This document shows, piece after piece, positions 58,760 to 64,000 of a DNA stretch of 64,000 nt. Under the pieces are notes generated by a model. It was not told where the DNA came from. It saw only the letters and a list, made by a program, of their open reading frames with translations, and did not search any database. How positions within the stretch are numbered: the stretch's first letter is position 1; each line of letters opens with the position of its first letter. This DNA comes from a virus: positions 33,428 to 97,427 of IMG/VR virus record IMGVR_UViG_3300048583_000100. One strand, 5' to 3'. Both the position numbers and the translations under genes were made by a program.

Positions 58760-59215
58760 TTATTTATCACCAGCAAGAAGCTTGGCAGCCTTCCTGACGA
58801 TTGAAGCCTGTGACTTTCTGCCCTGAGCAATGAACTGCTTCTCGGTTAGCCAGTGAGTCGACTTGGTTTCGTAGTGGGGTTTCTTGAAGTCGTCTTTGTC
58901 CTTGACCTCGCCCATGTAAATCGTCATCTTGTAAGACTCTTTCTTACCACGGACCTTGCTAGAGAAGACTACTTGAATGGTTTCCTTGATGAGATTGCCA
59001 CGCTTAAGACCGAGTTCCTCTCGACCTTCACGAAGCGCAGCTTCATATACGCCCTCACCAGTGTCAATTCCGCCCTTAGCTAGCTGGGGTTCTGCACCAC
59101 CATACTGCGCTTTAGAAGGCGTCATGAAGTAAAAGAGCGGCTCACCATTCTCATAGACATAGGGGATGAATCCGGCACGCTCTCTCACGTCAGGTAGAAT
59201 CTCGTCTAGCTTCAT
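58760..59215 (-). CDS. Nudix hydrolase, candidate packaged protein
   Basis: 151 aa. Complete Nudix box GGIDTGEGVYEAALREGREELGL (G48, E54, R62, E63, E66, E67, G69). MKLDEILPDV starts the protein; L-D-E at 3-5 or V-R-E at 10-12 could be cut by a head protease, but this is weaker than in the other cargo genes. Nudix enzymes hydrolyse nucleoside diphosphates linked to other groups (ADP-ribose, NADH, capped RNA). Shares an operon with 59221-59667 behind the late box at 59708-59715. Confidence 0.88.
   Translation of the reverse strand: MKLDEILPDVRERAGFIPYVYENGEPLFYFMTPSKAQYGGAEPQLAKGGIDTGEGVYEAALREGREELGLKRGNLIKETIQVVFSSKVRGKKESYKMTIYMGEVKDKDDFKKPHYETKSTHWLTEKQFIAQGRKSQASIVRKAAKLLAGDK
58761..58768 (-). 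promoter_or_regulatory. T4-type late promoter (GATAAATA) before tRNA-Thr
   Basis: Late box overlapping the end of the Nudix gene, 11 bp before the tRNA; it could drive the tRNA. Confidence 0.5.
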
Positions 59216-59220
59216 GAACC

Positions 59221-59667
59221 TTACTTTACAGCCTTAGGCTTCTTGATCTGTAGGTCCATGTTTACGAAGTTGTTACCCTGCATACCCTGCTCGGAGTAAC
59301 CGACGCTCTTCACGTACTGTGTGAGCTTCTTCTTGTCAAGGAGTTCCTTGAAGGACTTGAGGAAGTTCGAGTCAGTGTAGATGAGGTCATGCTTCGATGC
59401 CTTGTAGCCGTCAAGCACGATGTCGATGACGCCGTCAGCGGTCTTGCTACCATCATTTTCTTCGTCGAAGTAGTGAGGACGAATTGCCTTGATGACGAAG
59501 GTCATCTCTTCATCGTTCTTACCCCATAGACCACGGCTCTTCTTGCCATAGGCCTTGACCTTTGAGCCGACTAGAGCTGCGCTCATAGCCTTCAGAATTT
59601 CCTTGGTCGTTGTAGGAACTGGAGCAGCCTCGTTTACAACCTGCTTGATTAGTTCGAATGTCTTCAT
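59221..59667 (-). CDS. Candidate packaged protein
   Basis: 148 aa. MKTFELIKQVVNEAAP resembles the targeting peptide of T4 internal proteins (MKTYQEFIAEA), with cutting after V-N-E. The rest is Lys-rich and mixed alpha/beta (IKAIRPHYFDEENDG). No recognised domain. AATAAATA late box at 59708-59715. Five bases before the Nudix gene start. Confidence 0.7.
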   Translation of the reverse strand: MKTFELIKQVVNEAAPVPTTTKEILKAMSAALVGSKVKAYGKKSRGLWGKNDEEMTFVIKAIRPHYFDEENDGSKTADGVIDIVLDGYKASKHDLIYTDSNFLKSFKELLDKKKLTQYVKSVGYSEQGMQGNNFVNMDLQIKKPKAVK

Positions 59668-59707
59668 GTTGATTCCTTAGAATGGATGGAGCACTTGGTT
59701 CGCAGGG

Positions 59708-59715
59708 TATTTATT
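59708..59715 (-). promoter_or_regulatory. T4-type late promoter (AATAAATA)
   Basis: Late box 41 bp upstream of the cargo gene at 59667, just after the end of the release-factor-like gene. Confidence 0.7.
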
Positions 59716-59719
59716 GCTC

Positions 59720-60391
59720 TTACCACATTAGATCGAAGAACCCGCCGAGAACTTTGTCACACTTTACAGTGCAGCCGCTCGCATGATCCTTTACGACATT
59801 GTCTTGGAAGCGGTACGTTCTCATCTTGTCACCTCTCATACCTGAGCCGACCTGCTGCTTACGCGTAGAAGACAGCTCTGCTCCAGCGATCATAGACTGT
59901 CGACGGTTGACTCTTTCGAGGATTGCTGTCTTAGCTTCGTCAAGGGAATTCTCTCGACTACGACATGATGCTGTGGCTGTGGTTGAGGTCGGGATATGGA
60001 TGATGCGACAGGAGTTCTGGGTCTTGTTACGATGCTGCCCACCAGGTCCAGTTCCGGAGTACCACTCTATGCGGAAGTCGCGATCGTTAAATTCGATTCG
60101 CTTTACTTCCTTTGGGTCTATGATTGCGACAGTGACGGTAGACGAATGAACACGTCCACGTTTTTCATTCGGTGGGATTCGCTGAACGCGATGGCCACCG
60201 GACTCTTTCTGAAGCTCTGATAGATCGTCGCCCGTTACTTCAATTGAAAGTTCACCGGGCCTATCGTCTATCAGGCGGTGAGTTCAACCGAAGCGAACGA
60301 ACATTTTGGTGTAAGCCTTCGCCAGATCACGTGCGAACAGCTTAGCATCTTCTCCGCCTTCGGCGGCTCTTAGTTCGATAATGCGCTTCAT
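59720..60391 (-). CDS. Class I release-factor-like protein with an in-frame UGA
   Basis: 223 codons with AAGGAG before ATG 60391. Contains GTGPGGQHRNK (GGQ at 117-119), GGHRVQRIPPNEKRGRVHSS (codon-recognition loop; PPN at 73-75 where RF1 has PxT) and RGDKMRTYRFQDN near the end. The N-terminal domain of RF1 is missing. Codon 36 is TGA (60284-60286), in frame, at the place where relatives have Trp (RFG-W-x-x). The frame stays open and conserved after it. Readthrough, regulated suppression, nonsense mutation or sequencing error are possible; a +1 shift runs into a stop soon. Confidence 0.8.
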
Positions 60392-60402
60392 TGAATTACT
60401 CC

Positions 60403-60606
60403 TTAGATTGGATCACACTCTCCGCGTTCGATCATTATTGCTCGAACTGCGTCATTTACTTCTTGCTTCTCTTCTTCGCTAAGCTCCCACCAAAGGGTGT
60501 CTAGCTTATCTAGAATTTCATCTTCTACGCTATCGTCGGCATTGCCATCTCGCGCAGCCAGAAGATACCGAGTTTCTTCCATGTACTTTTCGACTTTCGT
60601 TGTCAT
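60403..60606 (-). CDS. Small acidic helical protein
   Basis: 67 aa, highly acidic (DDSVEDEILDKLDTLWWEL), predicted helical. ATGA overlap with peptide deformylase upstream and 11 bp before the release-factor-like gene. Unknown function. Confidence 0.7.
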   Translation of the reverse strand: MTTKVEKYMEETRYLLAARDGNADDSVEDEILDKLDTLWWELSEEEKQEVNDAVRAIMIERGECDPI

Positions 60607-61091
60607 GCTACATTCCTTTCTTCTGGGTCGGCATACTTATCGAAGGTGATGCCATTGAGATGGTCGAGTTCGTGCTGGAAGCAAATAGCGTCAATGCCAT
60701 CCAGATCAAGAGTGAACTCCTCAAAGTTCTCGTCGACGGCCTGGACTTGAATGCTGTTTGGACGAGCAACAGTCATTGCGACACCAGGAAAACTGAGACA
60801 CCCTTCCTTGAAGGGTTCGCGCTTTCGACTGACGGATAGAATTTCTGGATTGATGAACACTCTACGACCAACACTCTTGGGGTATCCAGTTTTGCTGGTG
60901 TCCATCACGAAGATGCGGGCGGCACAGTCCACCTGAATAGCAGCAAGCCCGATCGCCCCGTGATAGTACATGGTTTCAAACATGTCAGGTACGAAATGAT
61001 TTATCAGGAAGTTGCCAGCTTCGTCGTCGCGTACAGCAATGCTATGACAGTGAAGTCTCAGGTCTGGACTTTTGAGAAGCGGCAGAATCAT
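60603..61091 (-). CDS. def: Peptide deformylase
   Basis: 162 aa. All three motifs: GAIGLAAIQVD (46-55), EGCLSFPG with metal-ligand Cys98, and QHELDHLNG with His140, Glu141 and His144. Removes the formyl group from nascent proteins. Phage copies are known in several groups, shorter at the C-terminus than host enzymes, as here. Co-operonic with the release-factor-like gene, so a translation-related module. Confidence 0.95.
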   Translation of the reverse strand: MILPLLKSPDLRLHCHSIAVRDDEAGNFLINHFVPDMFETMYYHGAIGLAAIQVDCAARIFVMDTSKTGYPKSVGRRVFINPEILSVSRKREPFKEGCLSFPGVAMTVARPNSIQVQAVDENFEEFTLDLDGIDAICFQHELDHLNGITFDKYADPEERNVA

Positions 61092-61110
61092 GGGTACGCT
61101 CTAGAATTGG

Positions 61111-61180
61111 TCTCGCTGGTGGGATTCGAACCCTACAAACTCAACCTTCGGAGGGTCGAGACCGATCCATCGGCAGCGAG
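61111..61180 (-). tRNA. Unusual tRNA-Arg (CCG)
   Basis: 70 nt with 7-bp acceptor CTCGCTG/CAGCGAG, discriminator A and encoded CCA (61108-61110). Anticodon arm CGACC-CTCCGAA-GGTTG gives anticodon CCG. Odd: the D-arm is only CCGA-TGGA-TCGG, without the normal A14 and G18-G19 loop, and the T-stem has a bulged A (GT-A-GGG/CCCAC). May be degenerate or a specialised tRNA. Confidence 0.65.
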
Positions 61181-61217
61181 ATATTGGTGGGTCGCAATCT
61201 ATTTAAGCGACCGTATG

Positions 61218-61457
61218 TCAGTGGGTAATCAGCCCCAGCATCTCTGCTAGATGACTGAAACCTGGGACCTTAGTCCAGAGAAAATGTTCAAGCGGGAAGA
61301 GCAGAGTCTGCGCTGCCCAGAAGGACGGCATCTTCACGAAGCTCTTACAGTGGTGATAGCACTTGACTAGAAAACCCCGCTCGTCTGCATGAAAATGTGG
61401 AGGGCAGTTGTGGTGATCGTCAAGATTGATATGAGGGTGTTCGTGGTCATGCGCCAT
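61218..61457 (-). CDS. His-rich small protein
   Basis: About 79 aa from the internal ATG (MAHDHEHPHINLDDHHNCPP). Eleven His in the first 45 residues suggest metal binding. One hydrophobic segment (FWAAQTLLFPLEHFLW) later. A TTG further upstream would add 10 residues. No family recognised. Confidence 0.65.
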   Translation of the reverse strand: MAHDHEHPHINLDDHHNCPPHFHADERGFLVKCYHHCKSFVKMPSFWAAQTLLFPLEHFLWTKVPGFSHLAEMLGLITH

Positions 61458-61492
61458 GTTTTCATTCTCTAAAGTAGGGTGGAACAAACGGG

Positions 61493-61891
61493 TTACTTCT
61501 TTGCGTTTAGAATTTCCTCAATGGCGGATGCACTGCCACGAATGTAAATCTCAGCCTTAGGCTTTCTGTCTCTAAAGCTTGAGCTGACGGAAACTTCAAC
61601 TCCAGATGGGTGCTTGAATTTTGCACCGTAAGTATCGCTAGAGAAGTCTCCGCGAGACGAGCCACCATCGGCTCTCATGTCAGCCTTATCGAACCCCAAT
61701 GTTCTGAGGTATTCGTTAGCGCCATGATCTTTTGCGGTATGATTGAGATTAGAAGAATACGAAAGACTTGAGCCAGTGCTCGACGTGTTCTTTACAGTCG
61801 GCTTTGCGTAACCGCAATGCTTGGCTATTTCAGTAGCCAGCGTAAGTGCGGGGTCCTTGCTGACAGCTTCGAGCAGGTCATTGAGTTTCAT
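61493..61891 (-). CDS. Candidate packaged protein
   Basis: 132 aa. MKLNDLLEAVS is a capsid-targeting-like peptide (cut after L-L-E). Ser/Thr-rich middle (KNTSSTGSSLSYSSNLN) and a basic end (SSSFRDRKPKAEIYIRG). No domain recognised. Has its own late promoter at 61914-61921. Confidence 0.7.
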   Translation of the reverse strand: MKLNDLLEAVSKDPALTLATEIAKHCGYAKPTVKNTSSTGSSLSYSSNLNHTAKDHGANEYLRTLGFDKADMRADGGSSRGDFSSDTYGAKFKHPSGVEVSVSSSFRDRKPKAEIYIRGSASAIEEILNAKK

Positions 61892-61913
61892 TAGAGTCTT
61901 CCGTTGAAAATTC

Positions 61914-61921
61914 TATTTATG
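61914..61921 (-). promoter_or_regulatory. T4-type late promoter (CATAAATA)
   Basis: Late box 23 bp upstream of ATG 61891, seven bases after the tRNA-Arg(TCT) 3' end. Confidence 0.7.
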
Positions 61922-61927
61922 CAATGG

Positions 61928-62001
61928 TGCGCCCAGAGGGACTCGAACCCCCGGCCACAGACTTAGAAGGTCCGTGCTCTATCCAGCTGAGCTATGGGCG
62001 C
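61928..62001 (-). tRNA. tRNA-Arg (TCT)
   Basis: 74 nt: acceptor GCGCCCA/TGGGCGC, AGCTCAGCTGGATAGAGC D-arm, anticodon loop CTTCTAA (TCT, reads AGA/AGG), T-loop TTCGAGT, discriminator A and encoded CCA. Canonical. Confidence 0.95.
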
Positions 62002-62017
62002 AGAATTTAATCACGTG

Positions 62018-62100
62018 AGCTGGGTTCGAAACCAGCTGCTTCCTTGGTTGATAGCTATCGGGGCCAGATCGGCAGACCTCCCCGCTTCACTTCAACCCAG
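62018..62100 (-). ncRNA. Structured RNA candidate between tRNA-Arg and 62171
   Basis: Minus-strand RNA folds as GGTTGA/TCAACC outer stem (62046-62051 with 62092-62097), CGGGG/CCCCG (62059-62063 with 62080-62084) and AGGTC-TGCC-GATCT on top, followed by a separate hairpin AGCTGG/CCAGCT (62018-62037) with a T-loop-like centre. A G-U pair in the minus RNA is an A-C mismatch in the plus RNA, so minus is the likely strand. CTGGGTT (62094-62100) could pair instead with AACCCAG (62020-62026). Not a standard tRNA. Confidence 0.4.
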
Positions 62101-62170
62101 ATCCCACTCCGCCGATAACGGAAGCATAGGGGTTAATGCGTGTCCTTCCACGCCGTTACGCGATATCGAT

Positions 62171-62479
62171 TTAGTTCTGTAGCGCTTGCTTGTAAGACTT
62201 CATGTCGTAGTAGCGAGTACCGTTGACGTGCATTGAGGCGTAGGAATTGATCGTGTCAACTCCATTCTTCTCAACGTTCCATACAAAGGTTTCTGAATTG
62301 CCGCGATTGTCTTCCCACTTGGACGTAAACGTTGAGTGCTCGATAGAGCCGCTCTTGTTTCGGTATGGGCAGTAGTCGTGAGTTTCAATGCAGCGATAGT
62401 CATGCGCTTCGGTATAACGGGTGAGGATGTACCTCTTCAAGATTCCGTTTTCGTAGAAGTCTTCGCGTGTAGTGATCAT
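62171..62479 (-). CDS. Unknown protein
   Basis: 102 aa. Beta-rich, Tyr- and His-containing N-terminal half (RYILTRYTEAHDYRCIETHD). ATGA overlap with the gene upstream. No family recognised. Confidence 0.65.
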   Translation of the reverse strand: MITTREDFYENGILKRYILTRYTEAHDYRCIETHDYCPYRNKSGSIEHSTFTSKWEDNRGNSETFVWNVEKNGVDTINSYASMHVNGTRYYDMKSYKQALQN

Positions 62480-62691
62480 CGCATTGCCTCGTATCGAGCC
62501 ATCTCTAAATCGTAATGGCTGGGCAAACCAGCATCAATCAAATCGGCATCATCAATGATTGCCTCGATGAGACTGCATTCTTCTGCGGTGTGGAATTGAC
62601 AGTGAGACCGTCCCCAAAATGCTTTAGCGATTGCTTCATTCGAGGGAGGATTGTTGCGGAGCTTCGCTAGCGGATGCAGGTCCTCACTCAC
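62476..62691 (-). CDS. Small helical unknown protein (GTG start)
   Basis: About 71 aa from GTG 62691 with GAGG upstream; the longer frame to 62754 runs through tRNA-Val and is not credible. Acidic, helical C-terminus (LIEAIIDDADLIDAGLPSHY). No family recognised. Confidence 0.6.
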   Translation of the reverse strand: MSEDLHPLAKLRNNPPSNEAIAKAFWGRSHCQFHTAEECSLIEAIIDDADLIDAGLPSHYDLEMARYEAMR

Positions 62692-62712
62692 GGCATGTAC
62701 CTCAAAAATTGG

Positions 62713-62784
62713 TGCTTCCTGTCGGTTTCGAACCAACGACCTCTTCGATGTCAACGAAGCGCTCTACCACTGAGCTAAGGAAGC
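62713..62784 (-). tRNA. tRNA-Val (GAC)
   Basis: 72 nt: acceptor GCTTCCT/AGGAAGC, AGCTCAGTGGTAGAGC D-arm, anticodon loop TTGACAT (GAC), T-arm GTTGG-TTCGAAA-CCGAC, discriminator A, encoded CCA. Canonical. Confidence 0.95.
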
Positions 62785-62796
62785 ATTTGAATTTGG

Positions 62797-62867
62797 TGCT
62801 CCCACCTGGTAGTGACCCAGGGTTTCCGCTTTACCAAAGCGGTGTAATGCCTTTATACTATAGGAGC
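62797..62867 (-). tRNA. Second tRNA-Thr (GGT) with altered T-loop
   Basis: 71 nt: acceptor GCTCCTA/TGGGAGC, phage-type D-arm TAGTATAAAGGCATTACA, anticodon arm CCGCT-TTGGTAA-AGCGG, discriminator A, CCA encoded. The T-stem is intact (CCTGG/CCAGG) but the loop is GTCACTA where TTCRANY is expected, so positions 54 and 58 are G and C. Overlaps the homing nuclease gene by 10 bp. Confidence 0.75.
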
Positions 62868-63541
62868 GTCTTTATCTGTGACCATTCGAGCTGCTGTTCT
62901 CCAAGAACGATCACTCGAATTGCGTTGCGCTGTTGTGCTTGTGATATTTTGTTCGCATCTTTAGTCTGCAGATAGCTATTCTTTGGGTCGAGATAAACAT
63001 CAAAATCAGGTAGGTAAAAATCGGGGTAATATTTGTTTCCCAAATCAGTCCAAACAAATCCGATTTTTGGTCTTTGCCACTGTATACTATTCTCATCCAA
63101 AGATTCAGCCACCCGCACTTCCCATTTTGAATCGAACCATGTGTCGCGATACCATTGACCCCTGTTGGGATGCGGTCTGTAGCCGCCTAGGTTGCGAGCT
63201 TTGGCTGAGTCTGATAATTTTTTCCTACCAGCCTCAGTGTATTGCTTAACGACAATTTTATTGGCCTCGGCAACTGTTCTCGTTTTCATGAATGGCGTGA
63301 GAGCGCTTACCGCAACATTCATTTTCTTAGCCACGTCTCTAAGACTTAATCCTGAGTCATAGAGTTCCTGCGCTTTATATTTGTCAATTGCCGTCTTTGC
63401 GGGATCGCGTAATAGACCACGCTTTTTGAATCTAGAAATCTGACTCGCATGTAAATGATATTTCGTGCACACTGCCTTCCAGGTGCCTATCTTGTCGGCT
63501 TCAGATTGAAGCCAATCGAAATCATATTCGATTCTGCCCAT
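62858..63541 (-). CDS. EDxHD (Vsr-like) homing endonuclease
   Basis: 227 aa. The N-terminal half has helix-turn-helix-like segments (GLSLRDVAKKMNVAVSAL). The C-terminal half has DSKWEVRVAESLDENS (Glu), KYYPDFYLPDFDVYLDPKN (PDF, then D) and downstream His-lacking residues, matching the Vsr-like PD-(D/E)xK 'EDxHD' fold of phage homing nucleases. AT-rich relative to neighbours. TATAAATA late box at 63569-63576. Sits within the tRNA cluster, a frequent insertion site. Confidence 0.78.
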   Translation of the reverse strand: MGRIEYDFDWLQSEADKIGTWKAVCTKYHLHASQISRFKKRGLLRDPAKTAIDKYKAQELYDSGLSLRDVAKKMNVAVSALTPFMKTRTVAEANKIVVKQYTEAGRKKLSDSAKARNLGGYRPHPNRGQWYRDTWFDSKWEVRVAESLDENSIQWQRPKIGFVWTDLGNKYYPDFYLPDFDVYLDPKNSYLQTKDANKISQAQQRNAIRVIVLGEQQLEWSQIKTLL

Positions 63542-63568
63542 AGCATTTATCCTTGAAAAAGCTAAGAA

Positions 63569-63576
63569 TATTTATA
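63569..63576 (-). promoter_or_regulatory. T4-type late promoter (TATAAATA)
   Basis: Exact late box 28 bp before ATG 63541; the same flanks (GAATATTTATAG on plus) occur at the other homing endonuclease promoter (26183). Confidence 0.75.
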
Positions 63577-63613
63577 GGAAGGACGTGTGCCATCATTGTA
63601 CGTGAATATCTGG

Positions 63614-63687
63614 CGGGGCGGACGGGACTTGAACCCGCGACCTCCGGCGTGACAGGCCAGCATTCTAACCAGCTGAACTACCGCCCC
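63614..63687 (-). tRNA. tRNA-Asp (GTC)
   Basis: 74 nt: acceptor GGGGCGG/CCGCCCC, D-arm with AGTTCAGCTGGTTAGAAT, anticodon loop CTGTCAC (GTC), T-arm CGGG-TTCAAGT-CCCG, discriminator G, encoded CCA (63611-63613). Canonical. Confidence 0.95.
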
Positions 63688-63721
63688 TAAATTTGGCCCA
63701 CTGCCCAGTTTCCGAGACTGG

Positions 63722-63790
63722 TTTTCCTTAAGGGAATCGAACCCCTCACCAACCGCGCGCGTCGTTGGTCGCCAAAGTGCAGTGGATAAA
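63722..63790 (-). pseudogene. tRNA-like remnant
   Basis: Good 3' half: T-arm AGGGG-TTCGATT-CCCTT, then AAGGAAA, A and CCA (63719-63721). The 5' half (TTTATCCACTGCACTTTGGCG) pairs poorly, with a bulged A in the acceptor; the central arm CCAAC/GTTGG has a 10-nt loop without T33. Most likely a decayed tRNA of unknown identity. Confidence 0.5.
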
Positions 63791-63798
63791 TCATTTGG

Positions 63799-63869
63799 AG
63801 GCGTGGCCCAGAATCTAACTGGGGTACCAAGGGTTGCAGCCTCGTGCATAAACACTCTGCCACCACGCC
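63799..63869 (-). tRNA. tRNA-Cys (GCA) with U19 and A56
   Basis: 71 nt: acceptor GGCGTGG/CCACGCC, anticodon arm CGAGG-CTGCAAC-CCTTG (GCA), T-stem CCCAG/CTGGG, discriminator T (as in Cys tRNAs), CCA encoded (63796-63798). D-loop is AGTGTTTA where phage Cys tRNAs have AGTGGTTA, and T-loop is TTAGATT, not TTCGATT. Confidence 0.85.
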
Positions 63870-63877
63870 AAATTTTG

Positions 63878-64000
63878 TTACTCGATCTTTTTACCTGCGG
63901 TACCGAGGGCCATCTTCGTATGAAGCTCGCCGCCGATTTCACGCTGGTAGAAATACTTCTTGAGCTCTGGATGTAGCTTAAGCTCGTTGTCATTTTCTGG
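63878..64000 (-). CDS. 3' part of a gene entering from the right
   Basis: The last 40 codons of a minus-strand gene whose start is outside the window. Visible: PENDNELKLHPELKKYFYQR and LHTKMALGTAGKKIE. It ends nine bases before tRNA-Cys. Not identifiable. Confidence 0.6.
   Translation of the reverse strand, partial: PENDNELKLHPELKKYFYQREIGGELHTKMALGTAGKKIE

Noticed and set aside
62011-62100. tRNA in the 62002-62170 gap
   Set aside because: A T-arm-like hairpin is present but no acceptor stem, anticodon arm or CCA can be fitted.

Overview
The window looks like part of a large T4-superfamily myovirus genome (Caudoviricetes). The evidence is a two-subunit T4-type type II topoisomerase, a close homologue of T4 dCMP hydroxymethylase (gene 42), a homologue of T4 beta-glucosyltransferase, phage thymidylate synthase and DHFR, T4-type late promoters (NATAAATA), tail-fibre genes with an S74 chaperone, SegA-like and HNH homing endonucleases, and a tRNA cluster. 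Genes are densely packed, mostly on the minus strand, with many ATGA/TGATG overlaps. The host cannot be named from the sequence; envelope-related genes (KdsC-like phosphatase, bactofilin, 17-kDa-antigen-like protein) suggest a Gram-negative host.

Layout. 1-11.4 kb (minus): thymidylate synthase, a SLOG-type protein, a DnaJ-like protein, both topoisomerase subunits, a NADAR protein, a 3'-5' exonuclease and a (p)ppGpp-hydrolase-like HD protein. 11.5-12.9 kb (plus): two late genes. 12.9-25 kb (minus): metallophosphoesterase, sugar nucleotidyltransferase/kinase with KdsC-like phosphatase, many small unknown genes, and an AAA+ ATPase. This part also holds three clusters of an 18-23 bp iteron (17.8, 21.3 and 24.2 kb). 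24.3-42 kb (minus): candidate packaged proteins, a GIY-YIG homing endonuclease, nucleotide and sugar metabolism, beta-glucosyltransferase, an XPD/DinG-type helicase and dCMP hydroxymethylase. 42.1-50.9 kb (plus): late tail-fibre and adhesin module. 51-64 kb (minus): glycine-zipper envelope protein, bactofilin, exonuclease, DHFR, Ro60 (Rsr) with a long structured leader, HNH nuclease, more packaged-protein candidates, Nudix, a release-factor-like gene with an in-frame UGA, peptide deformylase, and canonical and odd tRNAs.

Regulation. Thirteen minus-strand promoters share TTTAC(A/G)/TGTACA, a 16-17 bp spacer and TATAAT-like -10 boxes; they precede metabolic and takeover genes. NATAAATA late promoters precede the tail module and, directly or as the first gene of a run, nearly every gene whose product starts with a short amphipathic peptide ending in (L/I/V)-x-E. 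That N-terminus matches the capsid-targeting sequence of T4 internal proteins and Alt, which the gp21 protease cleaves. About ten proteins here (a HAD protein, two nucleotidyltransferase-like proteins, an AAA+ ATPase, a possible ADP-ribosyltransferase, Nudix and unknowns) are therefore candidates to be packed in the head and injected. I regard this cargo set as the most interesting system in the window.

Other points. DNA is probably 5-hydroxymethylcytosine-substituted and glucosylated. Several genes handle nucleotides or ADP-ribose-like signals (SLOG, NADAR, HD hydrolase, deoxyribosyltransferase, ART-like, MazG-like) and could be counter-defence, which is inference. Assignments come from reading motifs; no database search was possible.
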